Assembly (NCBI GenBank): GCA_964589175.1
Contig: CAZPRY010000031.1
Span: 1 to 45,077 of the forward strand
Source: CAZPRY01 sp964589175
Lineage (GTDB): Bacteria; Fidelibacterota; UBA2242
Length of the DNA: 45,077 bases
Direction: 5' to 3'
Part shown: one piece after another, positions 24,753 through 34,293 of the stretch
Numbering within the stretch: position 1 is the stretch's first letter
Layout: every line of letters starts with the position of its first letter
Notes under the pieces: generated by a model
Told to the model about the DNA's origin: nothing
Seen by the model: the letters and a program-made list of their open reading frames with translations, nothing else
The model's database searches: none
Position numbers and translations under genes: made by a program

Positions 24753-27700
24753 CTGGCTTTCGCTATCTTGCCGATTGAATGGACCTCTTTGCCATCCTTC
24801 TTGGCGATGATCTTGTAGAAATAAACCCCGTTGGCGACAAAATTACCCTGACCGTCCTGCCCTTCCCAAATAATTTCGTGATAGCCACCCTCGTGAATAT
24901 CGCCGCCGGTACTATATACGCTGTTTTCGTCCAGACAATGAATCAATCGTCCGGATATCGTATAAATCTTAATCTGCAGTTTATCGACGCGCTGGGTGAT
25001 TTCATAGACGAACATGGTCTTATCTTGAAACGGATTCGGAAAATTACCGTAATCAATCAGTCGTAATTCATCGCTGACGGTAAAATGGATTGACTCTGCC
25101 GTTAAATTCCCGGCAGCATCCAGCACTGTTACCGAGATAGTATGATCTCCCCACTCCAGTTCCGGCCGAAATTGGGTGGCAATATGATTCGCATTCGAAA
25201 GGGTATCTACGATCTGGATTTTTTCAAACGGCAAGATTTGTTCATCAATCCAAACCTTCAAGCCGAGCCGATCGAAGCGAATTCCATTTTCATCTTCGGC
25301 AATGATCGAAATATTGGGCCTCCGGGAGACGAATGTATTTTCGAAAAAATTCTGACCTTCCAGATTCACCTCAACCGCCGGTCCGACATTATCGCGGGTT
25401 CGGATGAGCGCGAATTTTCCGATGCCGGAAACGTTCGACGATAATCGATTCCCCGTTTGGACGCTCTGTTCTTTAAGCCAGATACCCAAAGATGGTTCCA
25501 GTCTTCCTACTGAAGTTTCCTGGAACAGCGTATCCGGCATTAAGCCGACGAATATACTGTTCTCTGCAAAATCCAATTGATTCCGCATTTGAACTTCGAA
25601 TCCGGAATTCGAATTTTGTGAGAAGGCGTTTATGATCGTAAAATCCGGCTGTGTACATGTCAGTGTGGAATCGGATTTCAGAATAACCACGGAAGAATCC
25701 GAAAGAGCATTGGCCTGCACTGCGAATTGAAAAGCATCGCTAACAGATAGAGTGTCGTGCGACTTGCCGTCGTAAGTCGTACCGAATTCCGGCAATAAAG
25801 GGAAATGAGTGATTTCCAGTTGCCGGTACAATTCATTATTCTCTTCGTTGGATTCTAGGATCGCATTGGCGGGGTCGACGCTGACTCTGAACGAAACCAG
25901 ATCGTGACCCAGTATTCCCGGGAATTCTATTCTTTTCCCAAGATTTGGGAAAAAGTCAGTATCACATTGCCCGAATATCTGTTCGGTTCCGTCGGAAAGG
26001 ATTTTCTCGGCGCTAACATGAAGTGTAATTGTGTCATCACCGTAATAGTCAATCATTGTTACCAGGGCAGGATATTTTTCGCCGCCTTGCTCGATACGAA
26101 CGGGAAGAAAATCCGGTTGCGATTTCATTTTAATCGTATAATTTGGACTTGTGGCGATGACGCCATCGATCGTTTTACTTAAAAATCGAACCGCAAGCAA
26201 TCTTCCGGATTGATCAACTTTAAATGGTTGAGATAGTTCCCATCTGAAAGACTCATCCGAAAATTTACGCATCGGAATCGAAAGAATTTGATCCTGATTC
26301 AAGAAACTTACCGTATGTTCGATCCCGTTTTCATCCAGATAAGAATAAGCGCTGACGGTATCGATCTGGCACTCCATGGAGAGAATATTTTCCACATCAG
26401 CCCGGATGAAGAATCGAATATCTTCGCCTTCTCCGGGTCTTATTGGAGTTGCTCTGAAGTCCGAGTACTGCAGACCTTCGATGGTAAAGGTCACCGAGCC
26501 ATGCGCGTCATGGATACCTGAATTATCGAGAAGATAGTAATTGATGAACGACTCTCCCGGTTCGATTGTAGCCGGAAGTTCGATATCGAATTCTGCATTC
26601 TGACCGGAGAAAGATGTTGTCACCGATTCATCCAAGCGCCGGTACTTATTCTTATCGTATACTTGATAAGAGAATTGACCGCCACTGAAGGGAAGCTGTC
26701 CGTTGATCCGAATCGATCCTCCTGGTTCGATGCTTTCGTTAGCCGGAGAGAGCCAGACATTCTGTTCAGGAAAGGCCAGTTTAACGGTAGGATCTCCAAT
26801 CAGATTATAGGAATAAACCAGAGACGGCTTCAAATAATCAAAGTATTCCTGGTCGGTCATATATTTGATTTTTGCAGCCTGGATTGCTTTTCCAACCGAG
26901 ATATCCGGAGTGAATATTGCATCGTAAAACGGTTTGGCAAGCAGATAATCGTTCTTGATCCATCCGACGCTCGAAGTTCCCCAAAGACCAATCGCGCCGC
27001 CATTTTCGGCCATCAGAACGTGTCGGCCCAAACCCTCCATGACGGCGAAATCTCCGGTAAAACAGGTCATGCTAGTGAGAAACGGAAGCCGGTCGAGATT
27101 GTCCAGGAACGGAATGTGAGACGTATTAAAAAGCGATCGGTCCGCCCAAACTGCACCTCCACCGTGTCCCATAAAATTAGCCAATACGATCCCATCATTG
27201 AACAAGGCGATCAGGGTATCCGATCCGCCCCAAAAGGGTGTCTGCATAGACGAAGGATTGATATAGATTCGGTTTATTCCGTATTCTTTCGTAATCTGGT
27301 TATGGATCATCTCTTCGGATTGGTCTTTAAATACGTCCTCTTTGCCTGCAATAAACAGAATCTCATCGCGCCAGGGTCCCTTGAAGGAATTATTTTGGTA
27401 CCCGATCCTTTTACGGATTAATGTCCGGAGTTCTTCTATTCTGGAACAGGGCCACCTCCCGATGGCAAATTCGGGCAGCCTTTCATCGTATCCGGTTGTT
27501 GTAAACCAGTGATCGCAAGCGCTGGCGCCGTACTTATAGGTTTGATAGAAAAAGGTCGGCACCGAAACCTCTTCTTTCACTTTCGCGTTCCCCACCAGCA
27601 GAACATAATCCGGTGCAGGATTCCATTCCTCCTGAACTTGGGCAAGAAAATCTCGCACAGCATATGGGCTAATAACACCATTGTTGAATGTATTGTAAAT

Positions 27701-29650
27701 ATCATTGATCGTAAATACGGCGGCACGGAGGCCATTCTCCTCGTAATATTGGATCAACTCGTTAAATTCACCGCGCCATTCTTCAGGCGAAATGATGATT
27801 ACATTCAGATTTGCAGATCGGTAATTCTCGATGATGTTCATTACCGTGTCCGGTTGAATCGAAACCGGAGTTTTTATCCCCTCTGCACTTGACGCAAAAT
27901 ATTTTACATTCTCACTTTGTATATCATCTTCGACCAATATTGAATAGGTATCGGTGCTTTTCACATAGTCCAGATCGAAGCCCACCAACCGGCTTTTACC
28001 AATTTTATATACCGCAACATCGGGTTCGTTAAAATTACTGATTTTAAAGTGATACCGCCCGAATGGGTAGTCTTCCGGTTTTACGAAATCCAGTGCATTG
28101 TTGAACGCTTGATACAATCGATAATATTTTACTTCAATCCAGTCGAAAAGAACTCTATCGAACATACTCGTTGGGTCATCCCCGGCTACAGCAATTCGAA
28201 GACTATTATAACCACTGGATAAGAAGCGATTTTGCAGAACCTGCGTAGCATCGTTCCTGATGATCTGATAGGTTTGTCCAGCCCAGGATCCGGAACCGGC
28301 ATAGTAATCATTGATGTAAAACTGAACATTGTGCCTGCCCGGTTCATACGTTAAACCGTGCATTCCTACAAGGACATCAAAATTTTTCAGTGTATGCGTA
28401 TTCGGGTCCGGCAAGGCAAAGGAATATTGTTTCGTTGTACCTGCCGAAATGCCCGAATCGAAGAACCAGTGATCTCTTACATGTGTTGGTAAATCTATGT
28501 CTACCTGCCCTAATGTTTCAAAATATGCATTACTCTCAGCATGCACTGTATAGTAATAGTCTTGCGGTGCTATGGCTTCTTCTGTTCGCACCGTCGGTTT
28601 GGCGGATTCTTCGGCATATCTCAATCCGTCCCCGCGGTCCCAGATCAGCCAAAAAACGTTCTTATCCGTAAACGGACTATACTCATAATTAAGAACGACA
28701 TTGCGATTTCTTTCAGCATAAAATTCTATATAGTCGTTCTTATCGAATTTACCATCGGATTCACCGGCAACATAGATCGGGTAGGGAATTCCCTTATTGT
28801 ACATTTTGAAATTACGGGGATCCACATTGGTCAATACAGCTCCGCTGTCGATGAGGCTTTCTTTATGGATACGATAGATACCGTCTTCTGCGAGAACAAT
28901 TTTCATAGCACTGATATTCACGAGAGGATTCGATATATTCTTCTCGACTTTACGCTGCCGGCTTTTACGTAACATTCCGCTTTCGATTCCCAGAGATCGA
29001 ATCAACGGATCGACTTTCTTTGCTGAGATGCGCTTGAAATCAGAATTTTCACGGATTTCAACCGTAACCGAAATATTTTGATAATAATGTAAATCATGAT
29101 CGTTATTCAGCAGTGTGCAGGGATAAATGCTCATTTTCGATAGTGGCATGCCACGATAGTATCCCAAAAGGTGTACGGATACATTTTTTAGGGGGTAAGG
29201 AAATGTGTGCTTCTGAGTTCCGCCTCCTACCTGATTAATAGATCCGGATTCGTATTTACCTGTCTTGGGATAATCGGCGAATGACTCTATATCATAAATT
29301 GCGCTGCTCTCTTTTTCGTTTAGCAATTGCACAACGTATAGAATATCGGAAGGCAGAGCATTGAATATCCTTTCATAAACCGGAAGAGCGGAGTATCCCA
29401 GCCGGCTTTCATTCTCAAATCCATTCAGCCTGATCCGGCTTTGGGTCTGATTTCCGGCTGACACTTTTTCGATCAGCGGTTCCGGAATAGTCCCAACCCA
29501 TTCCCAGTGCATATCATCAACCCAGTTCTCCCTGAATGGCATATCTTCGTTACCGACTTTTTCGGATGAGGAGTACAGGATTGAAGAAAGTAGGAAAAAT
29601 AGTGGAATAAAGAGAGAAATTGTATTTTGTCGTCTGCTCGTTCTATTCAT
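24749..29650 (-). CDS. porU: Type IX secretion system sortase PorU (C25 gingipain-like peptidase)
   Basis: 1633 residues from ATG 29650, chosen because the signal peptide (RRQNTISLFIPLFFLLSSIL) starts there; the frame is open further upstream to 29731. A long beta-rich N-terminal region leads to a C25 domain at about 613-985, starting NVIIISPEEW, with VRDFL, YVLLVGNA, catalytic His829 in NFMGHGGG and Cys863 in SMTCFTGDF; the 34-residue His-Cys spacing is close to that of gingipains. Beta-sandwich domains follow, and the last ~100 residues are a T9SS type A sorting domain (NFPNPFQDKTMFVYE ... WEGQDGQGN). PorU cleaves cargo sorting domains and attaches cargo to the surface, itself carried by PorV. 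It is longer than the ~1158-residue P. gingivalis PorU. It overlaps cdaA by 8 bases and porV by 4 bases. A plain secreted C25 protease is the alternative, but the porV pairing argues against it. Confidence 0.88.
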   Translation of the reverse strand: MNRTSRRQNTISLFIPLFFLLSSILYSSSEKVGNEDMPFRENWVDDMHWEWVGTIPEPLIEKVSAGNQTQSRIRLNGFENESRLGYSALPVYERIFNALPSDILYVVQLLNEKESSAIYDIESFADYPKTGKYESGSINQVGGGTQKHTFPYPLKNVSVHLLGYYRGMPLSKMSIYPCTLLNNDHDLHYYQNISVTVEIRENSDFKRISAKKVDPLIRSLGIESGMLRKSRQRKVEKNISNPLVNISAMKIVLAEDGIYRIHKESLIDSGAVLTNVDPRNFKMYNKGIPYPIYVAGESDGKFDKNDYIEFYAERNRNVVLNYEYSPFTDKNVFWLIWDRGDGLRYAEESAKPTVRTEEAIAPQDYYYTVHAESNAYFETLGQVDIDLPTHVRDHWFFDSGISAGTTKQYSFALPDPNTHTLKNFDVLVGMHGLTYEPGRHNVQFYINDYYAGSGSWAGQTYQIIRNDATQVLQNRFLSSGYNSLRIAVAGDDPTSMFDRVLFDWIEVKYYRLYQAFNNALDFVKPEDYPFGRYHFKISNFNEPDVAVYKIGKSRLVGFDLDYVKSTDTYSILVEDDIQSENVKYFASSAEGIKTPVSIQPDTVMNIIENYRSANLNVIIISPEEWRGEFNELIQYYEENGLRAAVFTINDIYNTFNNGVISPYAVRDFLAQVQEEWNPAPDYVLLVGNAKVKEEVSVPTFFYQTYKYGASACDHWFTTTGYDERLPEFAIGRWPCSRIEELRTLIRKRIGYQNNSFKGPWRDEILFIAGKEDVFKDQSEEMIHNQITKEYGINRIYINPSSMQTPFWGGSDTLIALFNDGIVLANFMGHGGGAVWADRSLFNTSHIPFLDNLDRLPFLTSMTCFTGDFAVMEGLGRHVLMAENGGAIGLWGTSSVGWIKNDYLLAKPFYDAIFTPDISVGKAIQAAKIKYMTDQEYFDYLKPSLVYSYNLIGDPTVKLAFPEQNVWLSPANESIEPGGSIRINGQLPFSGGQFSYQVYDKNKYRRLDESVTTSFSGQNAEFDIELPATIEPGESFINYYLLDNSGIHDAHGSVTFTIEGLQYSDFRATPIRPGEGEDIRFFIRADVENILSMECQIDTVSAYSYLDENGIEHTVSFLNQDQILSIPMRKFSDESFRWELSQPFKVDQSGRLLAVRFLSKTIDGVIATSPNYTIKMKSQPDFLPVRIEQGGEKYPALVTMIDYYGDDTITLHVSAEKILSDGTEQIFGQCDTDFFPNLGKRIEFPGILGHDLVSFRVSVDPANAILESNEENNELYRQLEITHFPLLPEFGTTYDGKSHDTLSVSDAFQFAVQANALSDSSVVILKSDSTLTCTQPDFTIINAFSQNSNSGFEVQMRNQLDFAENSIFVGLMPDTLFQETSVGRLEPSLGIWLKEQSVQTGNRLSSNVSGIGKFALIRTRDNVGPAVEVNLEGQNFFENTFVSRRPNISIIAEDENGIRFDRLGLKVWIDEQILPFEKIQIVDTLSNANHIATQFRPELEWGDHTISVTVLDAAGNLTAESIHFTVSDELRLIDYGNFPNPFQDKTMFVYEITQRVDKLQIKIYTISGRLIHCLDENSVYSTGGDIHEGGYHEIIWEGQDGQGNFVANGVYFYKIIAKKDGKEVHSIGKIAKAR

Positions 29651-30413
29651 TACCCACAAAAAATAACTGGTTGAGTAAACTTCGTAAGGTATCTTCATCG
29701 ACGTTACGATAAAAAATACCCTCATAGGCAACCGCGATTCTTTGAGTTTCTTCCGATACGACGACTACAACGGCATCTGATTCCTCGGAGATTCCAAGTG
29801 CTGCTCGATGTCTGGTACCAAGAAGAGGCTCGATATCCGGATTTTCAGACAGCGGTAAAATACACCCAGCAGCTTCTATCACATCATTCTGAATGATCAT
29901 TGCTCCGTCATGTAAAGGCGATCCGGGATTAAAAATGGAGACTATCAGACTGGCAGAGACTTCAGCATTGATTGTCGTTGCATTTTCCTTGAAGGATTTC
30001 ATGCGAACTTCACGCCCCAGGACCAGTAGGCCGCCCCATTTTCGGCGAATTAGTTCCTGCGTTGCCTCGATAACAGCTTCGATAGTTTTTGATTTGGGCT
30101 CGTTAAAAATCGTCCTGATCAGTTGACTCTGCCCGATGTAAATCAAAATTCTGCGCAGTTCGGGCTGGAAGATAATTACGAAAGCAATCACCCAGGCAGT
30201 CTGCAGATGTCCCATGATCCAGGAGACGGTTTGCAAATTCAAGGTACGCGCAATGAAGGAAAGGAGGAATATTACTACCAATCCGATCAACATTTGCGCC
30301 GCCCGGGAGCCACGGAAAAACTTGAATATTTTCCAAAATATCCAGAAGACGAGTAAGATATCAATGATATCCCACAGTGTTACAGTTATGAATTTTATCG
30401 TAAACAAGTTCAT
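29643..30413 (-). CDS. cdaA: Diadenylate cyclase CdaA
   Basis: 256 residues. Three N-terminal membrane helices (about 12-33, 38-58, 65-85) are followed by a DAC domain containing the invariant DGA in LHDGAMII and the RHR motif GTRHRAALG, both needed to make cyclic di-AMP from two ATP. c-di-AMP controls potassium and osmotic homeostasis and cell-wall integrity in bacteria. The protein starts 4 bases after folP stops and its end overlaps porU by 8 bases; cdaA beside folP is a recurrent arrangement in Bacteroidota-type genomes, and no glmM or cdaR is adjacent here. The coupling to porU means that the secretion genes and the second-messenger enzyme are produced from one transcript. Confidence 0.95.
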   Translation of the reverse strand: MNLFTIKFITVTLWDIIDILLVFWIFWKIFKFFRGSRAAQMLIGLVVIFLLSFIARTLNLQTVSWIMGHLQTAWVIAFVIIFQPELRRILIYIGQSQLIRTIFNEPKSKTIEAVIEATQELIRRKWGGLLVLGREVRMKSFKENATTINAEVSASLIVSIFNPGSPLHDGAMIIQNDVIEAAGCILPLSENPDIEPLLGTRHRAALGISEESDAVVVVVSEETQRIAVAYEGIFYRNVDEDTLRSLLNQLFFVGNE

Positions 30414-30417
30414 ATTT

Positions 30418-31494
30418 TCAGGCTTTACCTAAAACTGCATCAACGACTTTCACCGCTCTGACCACTTCCTTTACATCATGGACACGCACCATTGCAGCAC
30501 CGTTTTGGATAGCGCAGGCGACAGCGGCAAGCGTCCCCTCCAGCCTCTCGCTCGGATCCAGATTCAGTAGTTTACCAATGAACGATTTTCGCGAAGGACC
30601 GACAAGAATCGGAATACCCAGAGACGATAATTCTTCCAAATTACGGATTAAAAAATAGTTATCTTCACACTGTTTTCCAAAGCCGATTCCCGGATCGATC
30701 ATGATTTTATCCAGGGGAATACCGGCATTCATCGCATTCTGAATAGCTTTTTCCAGGTACAGTAAAATTTCATCGATGATATTCTTATAGACAGGAGCCT
30801 GCTGCATGGTTTGTGGTTTGCCCTTAATGTGCATTAGGATCAGTGAAGCGTCGTACTTTGCAGCCGTGTTTATCATGTTTTCATCAAAGAAAGCGCCACT
30901 TATATCATTGATAACTTCTGCGCCGTTTCTCAAAGCCTCTTCGGCGACCTGCGATTTATAGGTATCAATCGAAAGCGGGATATCGCTCCGTTCGTGGATT
31001 CCCCTGATCACCGGAATCACCCGATCCAGTTCCTCGGGCAAGCCGAGCGGCTCGGCTCCCGGCCGTGTGGATTCACCTCCTATATCAATGATATCTGCGC
31101 CATCGGATTGCATTCTGAGTCCAGCATTCACTGCATCATCTGCCTTGAGATATTTCCCGCCGTCGGAGAATGAATCGGGAGTTACATTAAGAATGCCCAT
31201 TACGTGTGTTTTCCGGGATAAATCAAAGACGTGTTTCCCGGCCCGGAAAGATCGCAATCCGGATTCAGTGTCCAAAGTGTTTTGTAAGTCATTCGCTAAT
31301 TGGTTGGCTAACTGTGACTCACCTGCGCACAATTTTCTAAGCTCATCAAGTTGTCTTCGATTGGCTAACATCAACAGGGAAACAGTATTCGCATCATCGG
31401 GATCGGAAAGATAACTATCCCCTCCGATCTCTTGAATTTTCGTTTGTATCAGACGAGCAACGTCGAGGGGAACCATCAGCGCTTTCAAGGCCAT
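30418..31494 (-). CDS. folP: Dihydropteroate synthase with N-terminal extension
   Basis: 358 residues. The DHPS core begins at about residue 97 with HVMGILNVTPDSFSDGGKY and contains DIIDIGGESTRPGAEP, INDISG and MIDPGIGFGK, all typical of the TIM-barrel enzyme that joins p-aminobenzoate to 6-hydroxymethyl-7,8-dihydropterin diphosphate in folate synthesis. About 95 residues precede the core, with a small alpha/beta fold (GGDSYLSD...DANTVSLLMLANRRQLDELRK) found as an N-terminal extension in some other DHPS proteins. The start is uncertain: the frame stays open upstream to inside the end of ftsH (79-base gap) and the translated piece (GEAEFALYGHSR) looks plausible, but it has no ATG, GTG or TTG. 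No strong ribosome site is seen before ATG 31494. Confidence 0.94.
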   Translation of the reverse strand: MALKALMVPLDVARLIQTKIQEIGGDSYLSDPDDANTVSLLMLANRRQLDELRKLCAGESQLANQLANDLQNTLDTESGLRSFRAGKHVFDLSRKTHVMGILNVTPDSFSDGGKYLKADDAVNAGLRMQSDGADIIDIGGESTRPGAEPLGLPEELDRVIPVIRGIHERSDIPLSIDTYKSQVAEEALRNGAEVINDISGAFFDENMINTAAKYDASLILMHIKGKPQTMQQAPVYKNIIDEILLYLEKAIQNAMNAGIPLDKIMIDPGIGFGKQCEDNYFLIRNLEELSSLGIPILVGPSRKSFIGKLLNLDPSERLEGTLAAVACAIQNGAAMVRVHDVKEVVRAVKVVDAVLGKA

Positions 31495-31573
31495 GCGACT
31501 ATGGCCGTATAGAGCAAACTCAGCCTCTCCCGCTGTCAGCCGGAAAGCCCGCGATTCACGTGCAAAATGCTCC

Positions 31574-33697
31574 CTATCCTTTAGACTGAGTTTCCTGATC
31601 AGATTTGACTTCCTCCTGATTCGATTCCAATGCGATATCGGACGGAGCAGCTATGCCTTCCTTCTTCCTTTTAACAGGCTTTTTCTCGGTCTTCGCCTTT
31701 CGGGTTGCCGGCTTTTTATCATTCTTCGTCTTTTTCAATTTTCTTTCCTTGAGCAACTGAGTGATATCATCGCCGTCAACAACTTCATATTCAAGCAACG
31801 TTTCGGACAGCAGCTTCAAATCATCCAGTTTGGTTTTTAAGATGCTCTCGGCTGTTTTCTCGGCTTCGGTAACGATTCTTCGGACTTCAAGATCGATTAT
31901 CTGGGCGGTATTTTCACTGAAATCGCGATGTGTGGCGATCTCTCTACCCAGGAATATTTCCTCGTTTTTCTTACCAAAAGTCAGGGGACCGAGTTTGTCG
32001 CTCATCCCCCACTCGCAAACCATCTTTCGGGCTAATTCGGTTGCGCGCTCGATATCGTTGCCGGCGCCCGTACTCAACTCATTGAAGATAATCCGTTCGG
32101 CTGCCCGTCCACCCAGTAGGATTGCGAGTCTACCCAAAATATAGGTTCGGGCATAATTATGGCGTTCATCCATGGGCAATTGATGCGTAATTCCCAAGGC
32201 CCTGCCGCGCGGAATAATCGTGATTTTATGAATAGGATCGGCGTCTGGTGTGTTTATGGCCACCAGCGCATGACCGGACTCATGGTAAGCCGTAAGTTCG
32301 CGCTCTTTTTCCGAAATATGCAGACTTTTACGCTCAACACCCATCATGACTTTGTCTTTGGCTTCCTCGAAATCCTCCATCTCGACAGATTTCTTATTCT
32401 TGCGTGCGGCCAGTAGAGCAGCCTCGTTGACAAGATTGGCTAAATCGGCTCCGACCATTCCCGGCGTTCCCCGTGCAATCACCGCCAGTTCGATATCTTT
32501 GGCAAGCGGGATTTTTTTCGTATGAACGCGCAGGATGCCTTCCCGTCCTTTTACGTCCGGAATGTCAACGACAATTTGTCGGTCGAATCTGCCCGGGCGA
32601 AGAAGCGCTGAATCCAAAACATCCGGCCGGTTCGTCGCAGCGATAATGATGACATTGGTATTTTCATCAAAACCATCCATTTCGACCAGCAATTGGTTGA
32701 GGGTTTGCTCGCGTTCATCGTGCCCGCCGCCGAGACCGGCACCACGATGCCTCCCGACGGCATCAATTTCATCAATGAAAATGATACAGGGTGCATTTCT
32801 CTTGCCCTGTTCGAACAGGTCGCGAACCCTGGATGCACCGACCCCGACGAACATCTCGACAAAGTCTGCACCGCTGATACTGAAAAACGGTACTCCGGCT
32901 TCACCGGCTGCGGCTTTAGCCAGGAGCGTCTTACCGGTCCCGGGAGGTCCCAGAAGCAGAGCGCCTTTGGGAATTTTTCCTCCCAGTTTGGAAAATTTAC
33001 CGGGCGATTTCAGGTATTCGATGATCTCCTGGAGTTCCTCTTTGGCTTCGATGCAACCGGCGACATTCTGAAATGTTATTTCAGGACGGTCACTGGTCCA
33101 GAGTTTCGCCTTGCTTTTCCCGAAGCTGAAGATTCCCTTATTGCCGCCGCCCTGCATCCGGCGCATGAAAAATATCCAGATACCGATGAACAGCAACCAC
33201 GGCAGCATGTTGAACAGATAACTCGTCCATTGGACCGTTTTCTCTTTAAAATTGTACTTGAGATGAAAGGCGTCCCATTCCTCGAGCATTTTGTCGGTGA
33301 CGAACGGTAAAGTGATGACGAATTTTTTTACGTCAACCGGGCGACCATTAACAAGTAAACTGGTTTTTTCCGAAAGCACGCCATGAAATTCATTTTCGAT
33401 AATGGTTGCATCCTGGATCTGTTCGGATTCCAATAATTCCCGGTACTGACCGAACGTGAGGAGAACCTCCTCCTTTTTTCCGGTACTCAAAATCTGGATC
33501 AGAAAGATTGAACTTAAGAGAATTATGATCCAAAGAAGTGACGTTCTAGACGCTTTCTTCCATTTAAACTCGCTATTGTCGCCCTTATCCTTCTTCGGAT
33601 TGGATTTGTTTGAATTGTCGTTGCGATTCTGATTCGACAACTTGTCCGGTTTATTTTCGTTTTTGGGTTCTCTGGGATTTTGTTTTATATAAGCCAT
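31574..33697 (-). CDS. ftsH: ATP-dependent zinc metalloprotease FtsH
   Basis: 707 residues. After a lysine/asparagine-rich N-terminal segment (about 45 residues) come helix 1 (LLWIIILLSSIFLIQIL), a periplasmic domain and helix 2 (LPWLLFIGIWIFFM). The AAA module has Walker A GPPGTGKT (250-257), Walker B FIDEID (307-312) and the second region of homology NRPDVLDSALLRPGRFDR; the M41 protease active site is HESGH (472-476). FtsH degrades misfolded membrane proteins and specific regulators at the inner membrane. It is longer than E. coli FtsH because of the basic N-terminal segment and a ~60-residue Lys-rich C-terminal tail (from LKERKLKKTKNDKKPA). It lies 23 bases after hpt and precedes folP; hpt-ftsH next to tilS is a widely conserved arrangement. 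Confidence 0.97.
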   Translation of the reverse strand: MAYIKQNPREPKNENKPDKLSNQNRNDNSNKSNPKKDKGDNSEFKWKKASRTSLLWIIILLSSIFLIQILSTGKKEEVLLTFGQYRELLESEQIQDATIIENEFHGVLSEKTSLLVNGRPVDVKKFVITLPFVTDKMLEEWDAFHLKYNFKEKTVQWTSYLFNMLPWLLFIGIWIFFMRRMQGGGNKGIFSFGKSKAKLWTSDRPEITFQNVAGCIEAKEELQEIIEYLKSPGKFSKLGGKIPKGALLLGPPGTGKTLLAKAAAGEAGVPFFSISGADFVEMFVGVGASRVRDLFEQGKRNAPCIIFIDEIDAVGRHRGAGLGGGHDEREQTLNQLLVEMDGFDENTNVIIIAATNRPDVLDSALLRPGRFDRQIVVDIPDVKGREGILRVHTKKIPLAKDIELAVIARGTPGMVGADLANLVNEAALLAARKNKKSVEMEDFEEAKDKVMMGVERKSLHISEKERELTAYHESGHALVAINTPDADPIHKITIIPRGRALGITHQLPMDERHNYARTYILGRLAILLGGRAAERIIFNELSTGAGNDIERATELARKMVCEWGMSDKLGPLTFGKKNEEIFLGREIATHRDFSENTAQIIDLEVRRIVTEAEKTAESILKTKLDDLKLLSETLLEYEVVDGDDITQLLKERKLKKTKNDKKPATRKAKTEKKPVKRKKEGIAAPSDIALESNQEEVKSDQETQSKG

Positions 33698-33720
33698 TTT
33701 TCGGATAACCTCAAATTCTA

Positions 33721-34293
33721 TTATTTAAAAGCATAGATGGATTTCAGATTCCTTAGTTTCTGAGCGAGATCAAGACCGTAACCAACGACAAATTTATCCG
33801 GAATCGTGAATCCAATATAGTCGAGTGTAAAATCTATCTTCGTACTTTCCTTGATTAGTAAAGCTACAAATCGAACCGACCTGGCATTGCTGTCCTCAAA
33901 TCGGTTTTTCAGGTATTTCATCGATATTCCCGAATCGACGATATCTTCGACCACGATGACGTCTCTGCCGCTGATATTGCAGCTCACGTCTTTGATTAGT
34001 TTGACCGATCCGCTGGTCTTGGTTTCATCGGCATAGGACCAGATTTTAATGAAGTCGACCTCTCCGTCGATATCAATTTCCCGCAGTAAATCGGAGAAGA
34101 ATATAAAACTGCCGTTCAACACACCGATAAAAACGGGAGTTTTGTCCGAGTAGTCTTTTGATATCAGTTTGCCGATTTCACGGACGCGTTGTTTTAGAGT
34201 CTCTTCGCTTAATAGTTCGTAAAGCTTTTGACCGCTGTACTGACCATAGTTCGGGCCGAGAACCATCTCCTTTTTCATCTCAGATTTCCTCAT
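33721..34293 (-). CDS. hpt: Hypoxanthine phosphoribosyltransferase
   Basis: 190 residues with the PRTase fold: VFIGVLNGSFIFFSDLLREI (substrate hood and flap) and the PRPP-binding loop VIVVEDIVDSGISM (residues 112-125). It converts hypoxanthine (and guanine) plus PRPP to IMP (GMP) in purine salvage. Its first ATG (34293) lies 14 bases inside tilS; ATG 34278 (MKKEMVLG) is an alternative start. It is followed by ftsH. The order tilS-hpt-ftsH is a common bacterial cluster, which supports the call. Confidence 0.95.
   Translation of the reverse strand: MRKSEMKKEMVLGPNYGQYSGQKLYELLSEETLKQRVREIGKLISKDYSDKTPVFIGVLNGSFIFFSDLLREIDIDGEVDFIKIWSYADETKTSGSVKLIKDVSCNISGRDVIVVEDIVDSGISMKYLKNRFEDSNARSVRFVALLIKESTKIDFTLDYIGFTIPDKFVVGYGLDLAQKLRNLKSIYAFK

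Noticed and set aside
31933..33310. Long plus-strand frames opposite ftsH, dnaK and porU
   Set aside because: They are antisense shadows of conserved genes, with no ribosome site or family motif.
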